Of a stretch of DNA of 7,168 bases, positions 1-6,497 are shown in pieces. A model generated the notes under the pieces. The model had not been told where the DNA came from. It ran no database searches and saw nothing but the letters and a program-made list of their open reading frames with translations. The position numbers were made by a program, and so were the translations under genes. The first letter of the stretch is position 1, and each line of letters begins with the position of its first letter. The stretch is from Rhodospirillales bacterium Alpha_05 (lineage in GTDB: Bacteria > Pseudomonadota > Alphaproteobacteria > Rhodospirillales > Rhodospirillaceae): NCBI GenBank assembly GCA_001603335.1, contig LUYR01000253.1, forward strand, positions 1-7,168, in the 5' to 3' direction.

Positions 1-37
1 GGAAGTCAAGGGCGGCAAGTTCGTCGTCCTGCCCTAA
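1..37 (+). CDS. 3' end of an upstream gene, probably the ABC transporter substrate-binding protein (partial)
   Basis: Only the last eleven codons are visible. They read EVKGGKFVVLP and end with TAA at 35-37. The gene starts outside the window. A short Lys/Gly-rich turn followed by a hydrophobic strand and a terminal Pro resembles the C-termini of LivK/LivJ-type periplasmic leucine/isoleucine/valine-binding proteins. The position directly before livH, on the same strand, is the usual place for such a gene. The identity is inferred mainly from context, because eleven residues cannot establish a family. If correct, the protein would capture the ligand in the periplasm and deliver it to the LivHM channel encoded next. 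Confidence 0.5.
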   Translation, partial: EVKGGKFVVLP

Positions 38-49
38 AGCCCAAGCCAC

Positions 50-80
50 CGGGCGGCTCGCTTCGAGCCGCCCGTCCTTT
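50..80 (+). terminator. GC-rich hairpin between the upstream gene and livH (terminator or attenuator)
   Basis: A perfect 11-bp inverted repeat, CGGGCGGCTCG at 50-60 and CGAGCCGCCCG at 64-74, flanks a 3-base loop (CTT) and is followed by TCCTTT. The stem starts 13 bases after the upstream stop codon. The stem is very stable but the T tract is poor, so termination may be partial. A leaky terminator or RNA-stabilising hairpin here would fit the common need for more binding protein than membrane permease. The hairpin is seen directly; its effect is inferred. Confidence 0.65.
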
Positions 81-102
81 CCCCGCCCCTCGGAGTCCCC
101 GG

Positions 103-1026
103 ATGCCGGACATCTTCGACGCATACTTCGCCCAACAGATCATCAACGGCATCAGCCTCGGGCTGGTCTACGCGCTGGTGGCGATCGGCTTCACCCTGAT
201 CTTCGGCATTCTCAACGTCGTCAACTTCGCCCACGGCGAGATCTACACCGTCGGCGCGTTCGCCGGCCTGCTGTTGATCGTCGGCGCGGCGCCGCCGCTG
301 CTCGCGGTGGTGCTGTTGGTGATGGCGGTGGGCGCGGCGGCGGGCGTCGGCCTGGAACGCCTCGCGTTCCGCCCGATCCGCCGGTTCTCCGACGAAGCGT
401 CGCTCAAGTCCCGCGCGATGCGCGAGGCGACGCTGCTCTCCTCCCTCGCGGTGTCGATCGTCACCCGCGAGGTGATGGCGCACGTCTTCGGCGGCGAGAT
501 GCGGATCATCCCGCAGGCGGCGCTGCTGCAGGACGTGATCAGCGTCGGCCCGCTAACCTTGACCAACGGCAACCTGATCATCTTCGGCGCGTCGGTGGTG
601 ATGCTGGGCGGCTTGCAGTTCATGCTCTACCGCACCCGCGTCGGCCTCTCGATCCGCGCGGTGTCCAACAACGTTCTGGGCGCGCGGCACGTCGGCATCG
701 ACACCAACCGCACCATCGTCGCGACCTTCGCGATCGGTTCGTCCTTGGGCGCGGCGGCGGGCATCCTCGTCGGCCTCTACGACGGCAACATCTACCCGTA
801 CATGGGCTTCGCGCCCGGCATCAAGGCGTTCGTCGCGATGGTGATGGGCGGGCTGTCGAGCATTCCCGGCGCGGTGATCTGCGCGCTGCTGCTCGGCGTG
901 TCGGAAAGCGTCGCCACCGACTTCCTTTCCTCGGGCTGGAAGGATCTGATCGCCTACGGCCTCCTCGTCGTCACCCTGATCTTCTTCCCGCAAGGACTCT
1001 TCGGACATGGCCGTGAACGCGTCTAA
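103..1026 (+). CDS. livH: Branched-chain amino acid-type ABC transporter permease LivH
   Basis: This 307-residue inner-membrane permease is one half of the transport channel of a Liv/HAAT-type ABC importer, pairing with LivM. It is hydrophobic throughout. It shows the N-terminal LivH hallmark FGILNVVNFAHGE (about residues 34-46), the cytoplasmic coupling loop TRVGLSIRAVSNN (about 178-190) that contacts the ATPases, and the C-terminal GGLSSIPGAV motif (249-258). The length is normal for LivH. The ATG at 103 follows GGAG at 92-95 with a 7-base gap. The cytoplasmic stretch after RPIRRF (about residues 95-110, charged, SDEASLKSRAMRE) looks longer than in the E. coli protein. The 3' end overlaps livM by 20 bp. 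Family members carry branched-chain amino acids, but also urea, amides and other small amino-acid-like ligands, so the substrate is not fixed by sequence. Confidence 0.95.
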   Translation: MPDIFDAYFAQQIINGISLGLVYALVAIGFTLIFGILNVVNFAHGEIYTVGAFAGLLLIVGAAPPLLAVVLLVMAVGAAAGVGLERLAFRPIRRFSDEASLKSRAMREATLLSSLAVSIVTREVMAHVFGGEMRIIPQAALLQDVISVGPLTLTNGNLIIFGASVVMLGGLQFMLYRTRVGLSIRAVSNNVLGARHVGIDTNRTIVATFAIGSSLGAAAGILVGLYDGNIYPYMGFAPGIKAFVAMVMGGLSSIPGAVICALLLGVSESVATDFLSSGWKDLIAYGLLVVTLIFFPQGLFGHGRERV

Positions 1027-2008
1027 ACCTCTGCTGCGCCAGCTCGGCCTGCTCGCGGTGCTGTTCGGCGCGATTCCCGCCGCGCTCACCCTGATCGGCG
1101 GCGGCTATCCCTTCCAGGTCGGCATCACCGCGTTGATCTTCGTCACCCTCGCGGTCAGCCTCAACCTCGTCACCGGCACCGCCGGGCTGCTCTCGCTCGG
1201 TCACGCCGGGTTCTTCGGCGTCGGCGCGTACGCGGCGGCGCTGACCGCGACCAAGCTGCATTGGCCGTTCCTCCTCACCCTGCCCTTCGCCGGACTGGTG
1301 GCGGCGGCGCTCGGAGTGATCGTCGCGCTGCCGACGATGCGGCTGATCAGCATCTATTTCGCGGTGGCGACGCTCGGCGTCGGCGAGATGATCCACGTTT
1401 CGCTGCTCAACTGGGTCTCCTTCACCCGCGGCCCGATGGGCATCCGGTCGATCCCGCCGATCGAGATCCTGGGCTTCGACCTCTCGGGCGTGGTCGGCGG
1501 CTATTACGTCGCGGCGGTGGTCGCGGCGCTCGCGATCTTCGCGGTGCACCGCCTCACCCACTCCTATTACGGCAACGCGCTGCGTAGCTTGCGCGAAGAC
1601 GACCAGTGCGCGGCGGCGATGGGCCTCAACCCGGTACGGCTCAAGATCGAGGCGTTCGCGGTGTCCTGCGCGATCGCCGGGATCGCGGGCGCGGTCTACG
1701 CCCACACCGCCTCGTTCATCAGCCCGGACAGCTTCCGCTTCGAGGAATCGATCCTGATCCTCGCGATGATCGTGGTCGGCGGCCTCGGCAGCGTTCCCGG
1801 TGCGATCGTCGGCTCGGTGCTGCTGATCGTGCTGCCGGAAGTCCTGCGCGGCATCGGCGACTTCCGGATGATCGCGGTGGGGGTGTTCATGTTCCTGTCG
1901 ATCCTGTTCCTGCCCAAGGGCCTCTTGGGCGAGGCCTCGGCGATCGGGCTGGCGCGGCGGCAATTGGGCGCGGCGTGGCGCGGCGACATCGGCGCGGGGT
2001 GGAAATGA
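1007..2008 (+). CDS. livM: Branched-chain amino acid-type ABC transporter permease LivM
   Basis: This 333-residue membrane protein is the second channel subunit of the Liv-type importer. Recognisable LivM features are SLNLVTGTAGLLSLGHAGFF (residues 51-70), followed by GVGAY. The EAA-like coupling loop GNALRSLREDDQCAAAMGLN (189-208) follows, then GGLGSVPGAIVG (258-269). The remainder consists of hydrophobic membrane segments, and the basic C-terminal tail is cytoplasmic. The ATG at 1007 lies inside the end of livH (20-bp overlap) and is preceded by AAGGA at 992-996 with a 10-base gap, suggesting coupled translation. The TGA stop at 2006-2008 shares a base with the livG start. No truncation or frameshift is visible. 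Confidence 0.95.
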   Translation: MAVNASKPLLRQLGLLAVLFGAIPAALTLIGGGYPFQVGITALIFVTLAVSLNLVTGTAGLLSLGHAGFFGVGAYAAALTATKLHWPFLLTLPFAGLVAAALGVIVALPTMRLISIYFAVATLGVGEMIHVSLLNWVSFTRGPMGIRSIPPIEILGFDLSGVVGGYYVAAVVAALAIFAVHRLTHSYYGNALRSLREDDQCAAAMGLNPVRLKIEAFAVSCAIAGIAGAVYAHTASFISPDSFRFEESILILAMIVVGGLGSVPGAIVGSVLLIVLPEVLRGIGDFRMIAVGVFMFLSILFLPKGLLGEASAIGLARRQLGAAWRGDIGAGWK

Positions 2009-2778
2009 TGGCCGACGTGCTTCTTGAAATCACCGCGCTGTCGCGGCAGTTCGGCGGCCTGCGCGCGGTGGACGACGTCACCGCGGAAATCCGCCAGGGC
2101 GAACTGGTCGGCCTGATCGGGCCGAACGGCGCGGGCAAGACCACCCTGTTCAACCTGATCTCCGGCTTCACCCCGCCGTCTTCGGGCTCGGTGGTGTTCC
2201 GCGGCCAGAACCTCGCGGGGATGAAGCCGCATCAGGTCTCCCGCCTCGGCATGGCGCGCACCTTCCAGAACCTCCGCATCTTCCCCAACATGACGGTGTT
2301 CGACAACGTCTCGGTGGGTGCGGTCGGCGCGCTCGGCTACGGGCTTCGCCACGGCCTGCTGGCCGACGCCAAGCGCGCCGAAGCGATCAGCGCGCGCGCC
2401 TGGAACGCCCTCGAACGGGTCGGCCTCGCCGATCTCGCCGGCGAACTCGCCGCCAATCTTTCCTACGGCAAGCGCAAGTACCTCGAAATCGCCCGTGCGC
2501 TGGCCACCGACCCGGTGCTGCTGATTCTCGACGAACCGGCGGCGGGACTGAACGACACCGAAACCGCCGAGCTCGCCCATTTCATCAAGCGCCTGCATGC
2601 CGATGGCGGCACCATCCTCCTGGTCGAGCACGACATGGGGCTGGTGATGAGCATCTGTCAGCGGGTGATGGTGCTGGCCTCGGGCGCGAAAATCGCCGAC
2701 GCCGCGCCCAACGAGGTTCAGGCCGACCCGGTGGTGCTCGAAGCCTACCTCGGCATCGACGACGAGGAGGACGCGTGA
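2008..2778 (+). CDS. livG: Branched-chain amino acid-type ABC transporter ATP-binding protein LivG
   Basis: This cytoplasmic ATPase of about 256 residues powers the LivHM channel together with LivF. Seen in order are Walker A GPNGAGKT (38-45), Q-loop Gln in ARTFQN (87), the ABC signature LSYGKRK (151-157), Walker B LLILDEP (171-177) and the switch His in VEHDM (208). The C-terminal ADPVVLEAYLG is typical of LivG. The signature reads KRK where many LivG proteins have QQR. Two adjacent ATG codons compete as start. ATG 2008 (TGATG junction with the livM stop) sits 5 bases after the GG-rich GGGGTGG at 1996-2002, whereas ATG 2005 is only 2 bases away, so 2008 is preferred; using 2005 adds one Met. 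The reading frame stays open upstream into livM to 1606, but that part is not LivG-like. Confidence 0.94.
   Translation: MADVLLEITALSRQFGGLRAVDDVTAEIRQGELVGLIGPNGAGKTTLFNLISGFTPPSSGSVVFRGQNLAGMKPHQVSRLGMARTFQNLRIFPNMTVFDNVSVGAVGALGYGLRHGLLADAKRAEAISARAWNALERVGLADLAGELAANLSYGKRKYLEIARALATDPVLLILDEPAAGLNDTETAELAHFIKRLHADGGTILLVEHDMGLVMSICQRVMVLASGAKIADAAPNEVQADPVVLEAYLGIDDEEDA
2764..2771 (+). promoter_or_regulatory. Strong ribosome binding site deciding the livF start
   Basis: GAGGAGGA lies within the last codons of livG, 6-7 bases before ATG 2778. It also encodes the acidic Glu-Glu-Asp end of LivG. The spacing favours ATG 2778 over the in-frame GTG 2775. Confidence 0.6.
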
Positions 2779-3503
2779 TGGCGCTTTTGGAACTCACCGA
2801 CGTCCACGTCACCATGGGCGTGCAGGAAATCCTGCGCGGCATTTCCATCGAAGTGCCGGAGCGCGCGATCGTCGCGGTGCTGGGCGGCAACGGCGTCGGC
2901 AAGACCACGTTGATGCGCGCGATCTCGGGGATCTACGGCATCACCTCGGGGTCGATCCGCTTCGACGGCCAGGAGATCGGCAACACCCCCGCCCACGCCA
3001 TCGTCCGCCACGGCCTTGCCCAGGCGCCCGAGGGTCGCCAGATCTTCGGAACGATGACGGTGCGGGAAAACCTGATCCTGGGCGGCATCACCGTGCCGAA
3101 GGGCGAGATTTCCGGCTTGCTGGAGAAATCCCTGGAGCTGTTCCCGGTGCTGAAGGAACGCCTCAACCAGAAGGCCGGATCGCTCTCGGGCGGCGAGCAG
3201 CAGATGCTCTGCATCGGCCGCGCCCTGATGGCGAAACCGAAGCTGCTGCTCCTCGACGAGCCCTCCCTCGGCCTCGCGCCCAAGGTGGTGAAGCAGATCT
3301 TCGATCTGGTGAAGCGCATCCGCGACGAGGGCGCGACGATCCTGATCGTCGAACAGAACGCCAAGGCGGCGCTCAAAGTCGCCGACACCGCCTACGTCGT
3401 CGAAGGCGGCAAGGTCGCGGTGGAAGGCAAGGCCCAAGACCTCGCGAAGGACCAGCGGGTGATCGACGCCTACCTCGGCGGCGCGGCGCACGCGAAAGGA
3501 TAA
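2778..3503 (+). CDS. livF: Branched-chain amino acid-type ABC transporter ATP-binding protein LivF
   Basis: This 241-residue ATPase is the LivG partner in the Liv-type importer. It shows Walker A GGNGVGKT (36-43), the LivF-specific APEGRQIF segment (83-90), the ABC signature LSGGEQQ (136-142), Walker B LLLLDEP (156-162) and VEQNA, with Gln193 in place of the switch His, which is usual in LivF. The C-terminal VIDAYLGG is also typical. ATG 2778 overlaps the livG TGA by one base (TGATG) and lies 7 bases after the strong GAGGAGG Shine-Dalgarno. The in-frame GTG at 2775 is only 4 bases from it and less likely. The paired ATPases are intact and the junction repeats the TGATG arrangement of livM-livG. 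Confidence 0.94.
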   Translation: MALLELTDVHVTMGVQEILRGISIEVPERAIVAVLGGNGVGKTTLMRAISGIYGITSGSIRFDGQEIGNTPAHAIVRHGLAQAPEGRQIFGTMTVRENLILGGITVPKGEISGLLEKSLELFPVLKERLNQKAGSLSGGEQQMLCIGRALMAKPKLLLLDEPSLGLAPKVVKQIFDLVKRIRDEGATILIVEQNAKAALKVADTAYVVEGGKVAVEGKAQDLAKDQRVIDAYLGGAAHAKG

Positions 3504-3506
3504 GCC

Positions 3507-3986
3507 ATGACAGCCACGATTCTCGAACGCCGCCGCATCGAGGCGGAATTCGCCCTGAAACTGATGACGGTGATGACCGACCGCATCGGCGAGGAAGCCG
3601 CGCGGGAGATTCTCTCGGTCGCGGTGAAGGACGCCGCCCGCGCCTTCGGCCGCGAGCTCGCGGCGCAGGAAGACGGCGAGCCGACGCTCGAAACCTTCGC
3701 CGAGCGCCTGTCGATGTGGCAGGCCGACGACGCGCTGCGCCTCGAAGTTCTGGAGGCGACGCCGAAAAAGCTCTCGTTCAACGTCCACCGCTGCCGCTAT
3801 GCCGAGACCTACAAGGAAATCGGCGCGGACGGCATCGGCGACATTCTCTCGTGCGAGCGCGACGGCGAGTTCTGCGTCGGCTACAACCCGCGAATGAAGC
3901 TCACCCGCACCCAGACCAAGATGAAGGGCGCGGACTACTGCGACTTCCGCTACACCATGGACGACGCCGAGGACGGCCCGCAATGA
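3507..3986 (+). CDS. L-2-amino-thiazoline-4-carboxylic acid (ATC) hydrolase-family protein
   Basis: This soluble 159-residue protein has no signal peptide or membrane segment. An N-terminal helical part (about 1-90) is followed by the family's conserved core: NVHRCRYAE (92-100), ILSCERD (113-119), GYNPRMKLTRTQT (125-137) and GADYCDFRY (141-149). His94, Cys96, Cys116 and Cys145 are candidate active-site or metal-binding residues. The named family activity is ring opening of L-2-amino-thiazoline-4-carboxylate to N-carbamoyl-L-cysteine, but most members found by sequence are untested, so the substrate here is unknown. The ATG follows AAAGGA with a 6-base gap and lies 3 bases after the livF stop. 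Its TGA overlaps the ATG of the next gene (ATGA), suggesting that the two enzymes are made together and act in sequence. The family call is fairly sure; the chemistry is inferred. Confidence 0.8.
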   Translation: MTATILERRRIEAEFALKLMTVMTDRIGEEAAREILSVAVKDAARAFGRELAAQEDGEPTLETFAERLSMWQADDALRLEVLEATPKKLSFNVHRCRYAETYKEIGADGIGDILSCERDGEFCVGYNPRMKLTRTQTKMKGADYCDFRYTMDDAEDGPQ

Positions 3987-5152
3987 CCGACGCCAACACT
4001 CTCGCCCCCTACGTGCCCGAGATGACCGCGTGGCGGCATCACCTCCACGCGCATCCGGAAACCGCGTTCGCGGAGGTCGAGACCGCCCGCTTCATCGCCG
4101 AACGCCTGAAGGAATTCGGCCTCGAACCCCACACCGGCCTGGCCAAGACCGGCGTGGTCGCGACGCTGAAGCGCGGCACCTCGAACCGCGCCATCGGCCT
4201 GCGCGCCGACATCGACGCCCTCGACATCCCCGAGGCCAACGGCTTCGCCTACGCCTCGAAAAACCCCGGCAAGATGCACGCCTGCGGCCACGACGGCCAC
4301 ACCGCGATGCTGTTGGGCGCGGCCAAGTACCTCGCCGAGCACGGCGGCTTCGACGGCACCATCCACTTCATCTTCCAGCCCGCCGAAGAGAACGAAGGCG
4401 GCGGCCGGGTGATGGTCGAGGAAGGGCTGTTCGACGCCTTCCCGATGGACGCGGTCTACGGCATGCACAACTGGCCGATGATGCCCTTGGGCCATGCCGC
4501 GACCAAGGGCGGCCCGCTGCAGGCCTCCTACGATATTTTCGAGATCACCCTCACCGGGCGCGGCACCCACGCCGCGATGCCGCAGTTGGGCGACGACGTC
4601 CTGCTCGCGGGCGGCCATTTGATCACCGCGTTGCAGTCGATCTCCTCCCGCGCCGTCGATCCCCTGGATGCGGTGGTGGTGTCGGTGACCCAGATGCACG
4701 GCGGCGACACCTGGAACGTGCTGCCCGGCACCGCGGTGCTGCGCGGCACGGTGCGCGCCTTCGCCGAGGCGACGCAAACCATCGCCGAGGAAAAGATGCG
4801 CCGCATCGCCGACGGCATCGCCGCCACCTTCGGGATTGCCGCCAAGGTGCATTACGAACGCCGCTACCCGGCGACGGTCAACGACCCGAAGGAAGCCGAG
4901 TTCTGCGCCGAGGTGCTGGCCGGTCTGGTCGGCCCGGACAAGCTCGACACGTCGCCGAAGTCGGTGATGGGGGCGGAGGACTTCGCCTTCCTCCTGGCGA
5001 AGAAGCCGGGCGCATACATCTGGCTCGGCACCGCGACGCCCGAGACCACCGCGATGCTCCACAACCCCGGCTTCGACTTCAACGACGCCGCCCTGCCCAT
5101 CGGCGCCGCCTACTGGGTCCGCCTCGCCGAGGCCGCGTTGCCGGTTCGCTGA
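3983..5152 (+). CDS. M20 family (M20D, hippurate hydrolase-like) metal-dependent amidohydrolase
   Basis: This 389-residue cytoplasmic enzyme is expected to hydrolyse an amide bond of an N-acyl or related amino acid. It shows the M20D signatures: RHHLHAHPE (18-26), RADIDAL (74-80), HACGHDGHT (99-107), FQPAEENEGGG (131-141), GMHNWP (160-165), GRGTHAAMP (192-200) in the dimerisation domain, MGAEDFAF (329-336) and LHNPGFDFND (359-368). Probable metal ligands are Cys101, His103, Glu136, His162 and His360, with Glu135 as catalytic base; all are present. The length is normal. The start overlaps the preceding stop as ATGA. The type fits hippurate hydrolase, N-acyl-L-amino acid amidohydrolase or IAA-amino acid hydrolase relatives; these cannot be told apart by eye. 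The lack of a signal peptide implies that the substrate is imported, plausibly by the Liv-type transporter. The last 43 bp overlap the opposite-strand MmcQ-like gene. Confidence 0.92.
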   Translation: MTDANTLAPYVPEMTAWRHHLHAHPETAFAEVETARFIAERLKEFGLEPHTGLAKTGVVATLKRGTSNRAIGLRADIDALDIPEANGFAYASKNPGKMHACGHDGHTAMLLGAAKYLAEHGGFDGTIHFIFQPAEENEGGGRVMVEEGLFDAFPMDAVYGMHNWPMMPLGHAATKGGPLQASYDIFEITLTGRGTHAAMPQLGDDVLLAGGHLITALQSISSRAVDPLDAVVVSVTQMHGGDTWNVLPGTAVLRGTVRAFAEATQTIAEEKMRRIADGIAATFGIAAKVHYERRYPATVNDPKEAEFCAEVLAGLVGPDKLDTSPKSVMGAEDFAFLLAKKPGAYIWLGTATPETTAMLHNPGFDFNDAALPIGAAYWVRLAEAALPVR

Positions 5153-5514
5153 CTTTCGGAGATGCCGAGTTCGCGGCGTCGCTTTGCCGAAAGGCCGGCG
5201 GCGACGAGGTGATACGATTGGGTGAGGTAGTCGCGCAATTCGGCGTCCGAAAGCTCGCCGACGGCGTGGCGCTGCATCCAGAGCAAGCCGCGCGAGGCGA
5301 GGTAGGGGGCGGGGCGGACGCCCGCGACGTGCTTCAATATCTCGAATGACACCGGCGAGACCTTGAAGGTGATCCCCGGCACCTCGCCCTCCGACCAGCC
5401 GCACACCGCGAACATCTTGCCGCCGATTTTCCAGACGTCCGATCCGCCCCACTGCACCACGTGGGTGGTGGCGGCCAAGCCCTGGCAGAAGCGGTTGAAC
5501 TCGTCGCGGGTCAT
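5110..5514 (-). CDS. MmcQ/YjbR family protein
   Basis: This 134-residue protein belongs to the MmcQ/YjbR-like family, which has a CyaY-like or DNA-binding-like fold; members have no firmly established function. Visible features are the N-terminal TRDEFNRFCQGL helix, VVQWGGSDVWKIGGKMFAV (19-37), the strand ITFKVSP (48-54), APYLASRGLLWMQ (69-81) and the C-terminal helix LSDAELRDYLTQSYHLV (88-104). These match the usual order in the family. The ATG at 5512-5514 is preceded by GGAGG (complement of 5520-5524) with a 5-base gap, and starts 11 bases after the LysR stop, so the two probably share a transcript. The reading frame is open far upstream (to 6477), but that part is the antisense-type shadow of the LysR gene. 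The tail after residue 120 is basic, of low complexity, and antisense to the end of the M20 gene. Confidence 0.82.
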   Translation of the reverse strand: MTRDEFNRFCQGLAATTHVVQWGGSDVWKIGGKMFAVCGWSEGEVPGITFKVSPVSFEILKHVAGVRPAPYLASRGLLWMQRHAVGELSDAELRDYLTQSYHLVAAGLSAKRRRELGISESQRTGNAASARRTQ

Positions 5515-5525
5515 CCCGTCCTCCG

Positions 5526-6461
5526 TCAGGTCGCGGGTTCCGCCGCGATCCACGCCGGGGTGATCGCGGCGTCGGCGCGCGCCACCACGTCGCGGGCGAT
5601 GCCGGTGATGATCTCGTCGCAGTGGCCGCGCGCCGAGGTCTGATGCGCGATGCACAAGGTGAGCGGCGCGATCGCGGGCGCGCTGCGGTAGCGCACGATC
5701 GTCCCCGCCTGCAGCTCCGGGCCGATGATGCTGAGCGGCAGCACGCTGGCGGCGACGCCGGTGCGCACCAGGCGCACGATCGTCGCCATGTCGTTGCAGA
5801 AGCTCAGGCGCGGCAGCGGCACCTGCGCGGCGGCGAACCAATCGTGGATGATGGTGTGGAACGGCGACGGCGCGGGCATCGTCATCAGCCGCTTCGCCGC
5901 CAGCCCCTGCGGCTTGAGGACGCGCGGCCCGAGGCGCATCTCGGGGCTCGCGCACCAGGCGATTTCGCAATGCGCCAGCGGCGCGATCCGCACGTGCGCG
6001 GGCACCGGGGTGTCGGCCATGAAGGCGATGTCGAGCTTGTGGTCGGCGAGCAGCGCGCCGAGGGTGATGCTGTTGCTGATCGTCAGCTCCACGTCGAGCC
6101 CGGCCTGGCTTTTTTCGAGCGCGGTGAGCACCGCGGGCAGGCAACTGAGCGCAAAGGTGTTGGACGAGCCGAGGCGCAGCACGCCGGTGAGCGGGTCGCG
6201 GGTCTTGAGGCGGATGTCCATTTCGGTGAAGGCGTCGAGACCGCGCTGGGCGTAGCGCAGCATCAGCTGCCCCGCCTCGGAGAGCCGCACGCCCCCCTTG
6301 CCGCGCACGAACAACGGCCTGCCGACCGCCGATTCGAGCTCGCGGATGCGCAGCGAGATCGTCGGCTGGGTGATCCCGAGGCGCTCGGACGCAATGCGGA
6401 AGCTGCCGCAATCGGCAATCGCGGTGAACGCCTCGATCTGCGAGAGAGTATAGCGCTTCAT
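5526..6461 (-). CDS. LysR-family transcriptional regulator
   Basis: This 311-residue DNA-binding regulator has an N-terminal winged helix-turn-helix (about residues 4-62: LSQIEAFTAIADCGSFRIAS, then ERLGITQPTISLRIRELE, then the wing with PLFVRGKGGVRLSEAG). A linker helix follows, then a two-lobed periplasmic-binding-protein-like effector domain from about residue 93 (VLRLGSSNTFALSCLPAVLT) to the end. ATG 6461 is preceded by AAGG with a 7-base gap; an in-frame TTG at 6467 would be too close to it. The gene is transcribed away from the amidohydrolase-2 gene at 6563, the classic LysR divergent layout, so it probably controls that gene and itself. The effector is unknown. An additional role at the Liv operon cannot be judged because that promoter is outside the window. 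Confidence 0.93.
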   Translation of the reverse strand: MKRYTLSQIEAFTAIADCGSFRIASERLGITQPTISLRIRELESAVGRPLFVRGKGGVRLSEAGQLMLRYAQRGLDAFTEMDIRLKTRDPLTGVLRLGSSNTFALSCLPAVLTALEKSQAGLDVELTISNSITLGALLADHKLDIAFMADTPVPAHVRIAPLAHCEIAWCASPEMRLGPRVLKPQGLAAKRLMTMPAPSPFHTIIHDWFAAAQVPLPRLSFCNDMATIVRLVRTGVAASVLPLSIIGPELQAGTIVRYRSAPAIAPLTLCIAHQTSARGHCDEIITGIARDVVARADAAITPAWIAAEPAT

Positions 6462-6470
6462 TGGCAAACC

Positions 6471-6491
6471 TTATCAACTTCCGGTTATCAA
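6471..6491. repeat. Direct repeat TTATCAA, candidate regulator binding site
   Basis: TTATCAA occurs at 6471-6477 and 6485-6491, separated by CTTCCGG, so the copies start 14 bp apart. They lie 10-30 bp upstream of the LysR start codon, and the first overlaps that gene's Shine-Dalgarno. A regulator bound here could repress the LysR gene. The repeats are seen directly; the binding role is inferred. Confidence 0.4.
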
Positions 6492-6497
6492 TTCAAT

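Noticed and set aside
1606..2004. Open reading frame continuing upstream of livG within livM
   Set aside because: It is out of frame with livM, its translation is Arg/Asp/Gly-rich without family features, and the LivG homology begins only at 2008. It is a GC-rich shadow frame.
2745..3983. 412-codon minus-strand open frame
   Set aside because: It is antisense to livF and the ATC-hydrolase-family gene, both of which have clear motifs. Its His/Arg/Ala/Asp-rich composition is typical of a shadow of a GC-rich gene.
5180..5200. Small hairpin CTTT-GCCG-AAAG as a terminator after the M20 gene
   Set aside because: The stem has only four base pairs, no T tract follows, and it lies inside the coding region of the MmcQ-like gene.
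3950..5452. 500-codon minus-strand and 439-codon plus-strand open frames over the M20 gene
   Set aside because: Both lie over a well-supported amidohydrolase gene and translate to low-complexity Arg/Gly/His-rich sequence without recognisable domains.
5515..6477. Long upstream extension of the MmcQ-like frame through the LysR gene
   Set aside because: The family similarity starts at the Met encoded at 5514, which has a good Shine-Dalgarno. The upstream part is an alternative frame of the LysR gene, so it is not a fusion protein.
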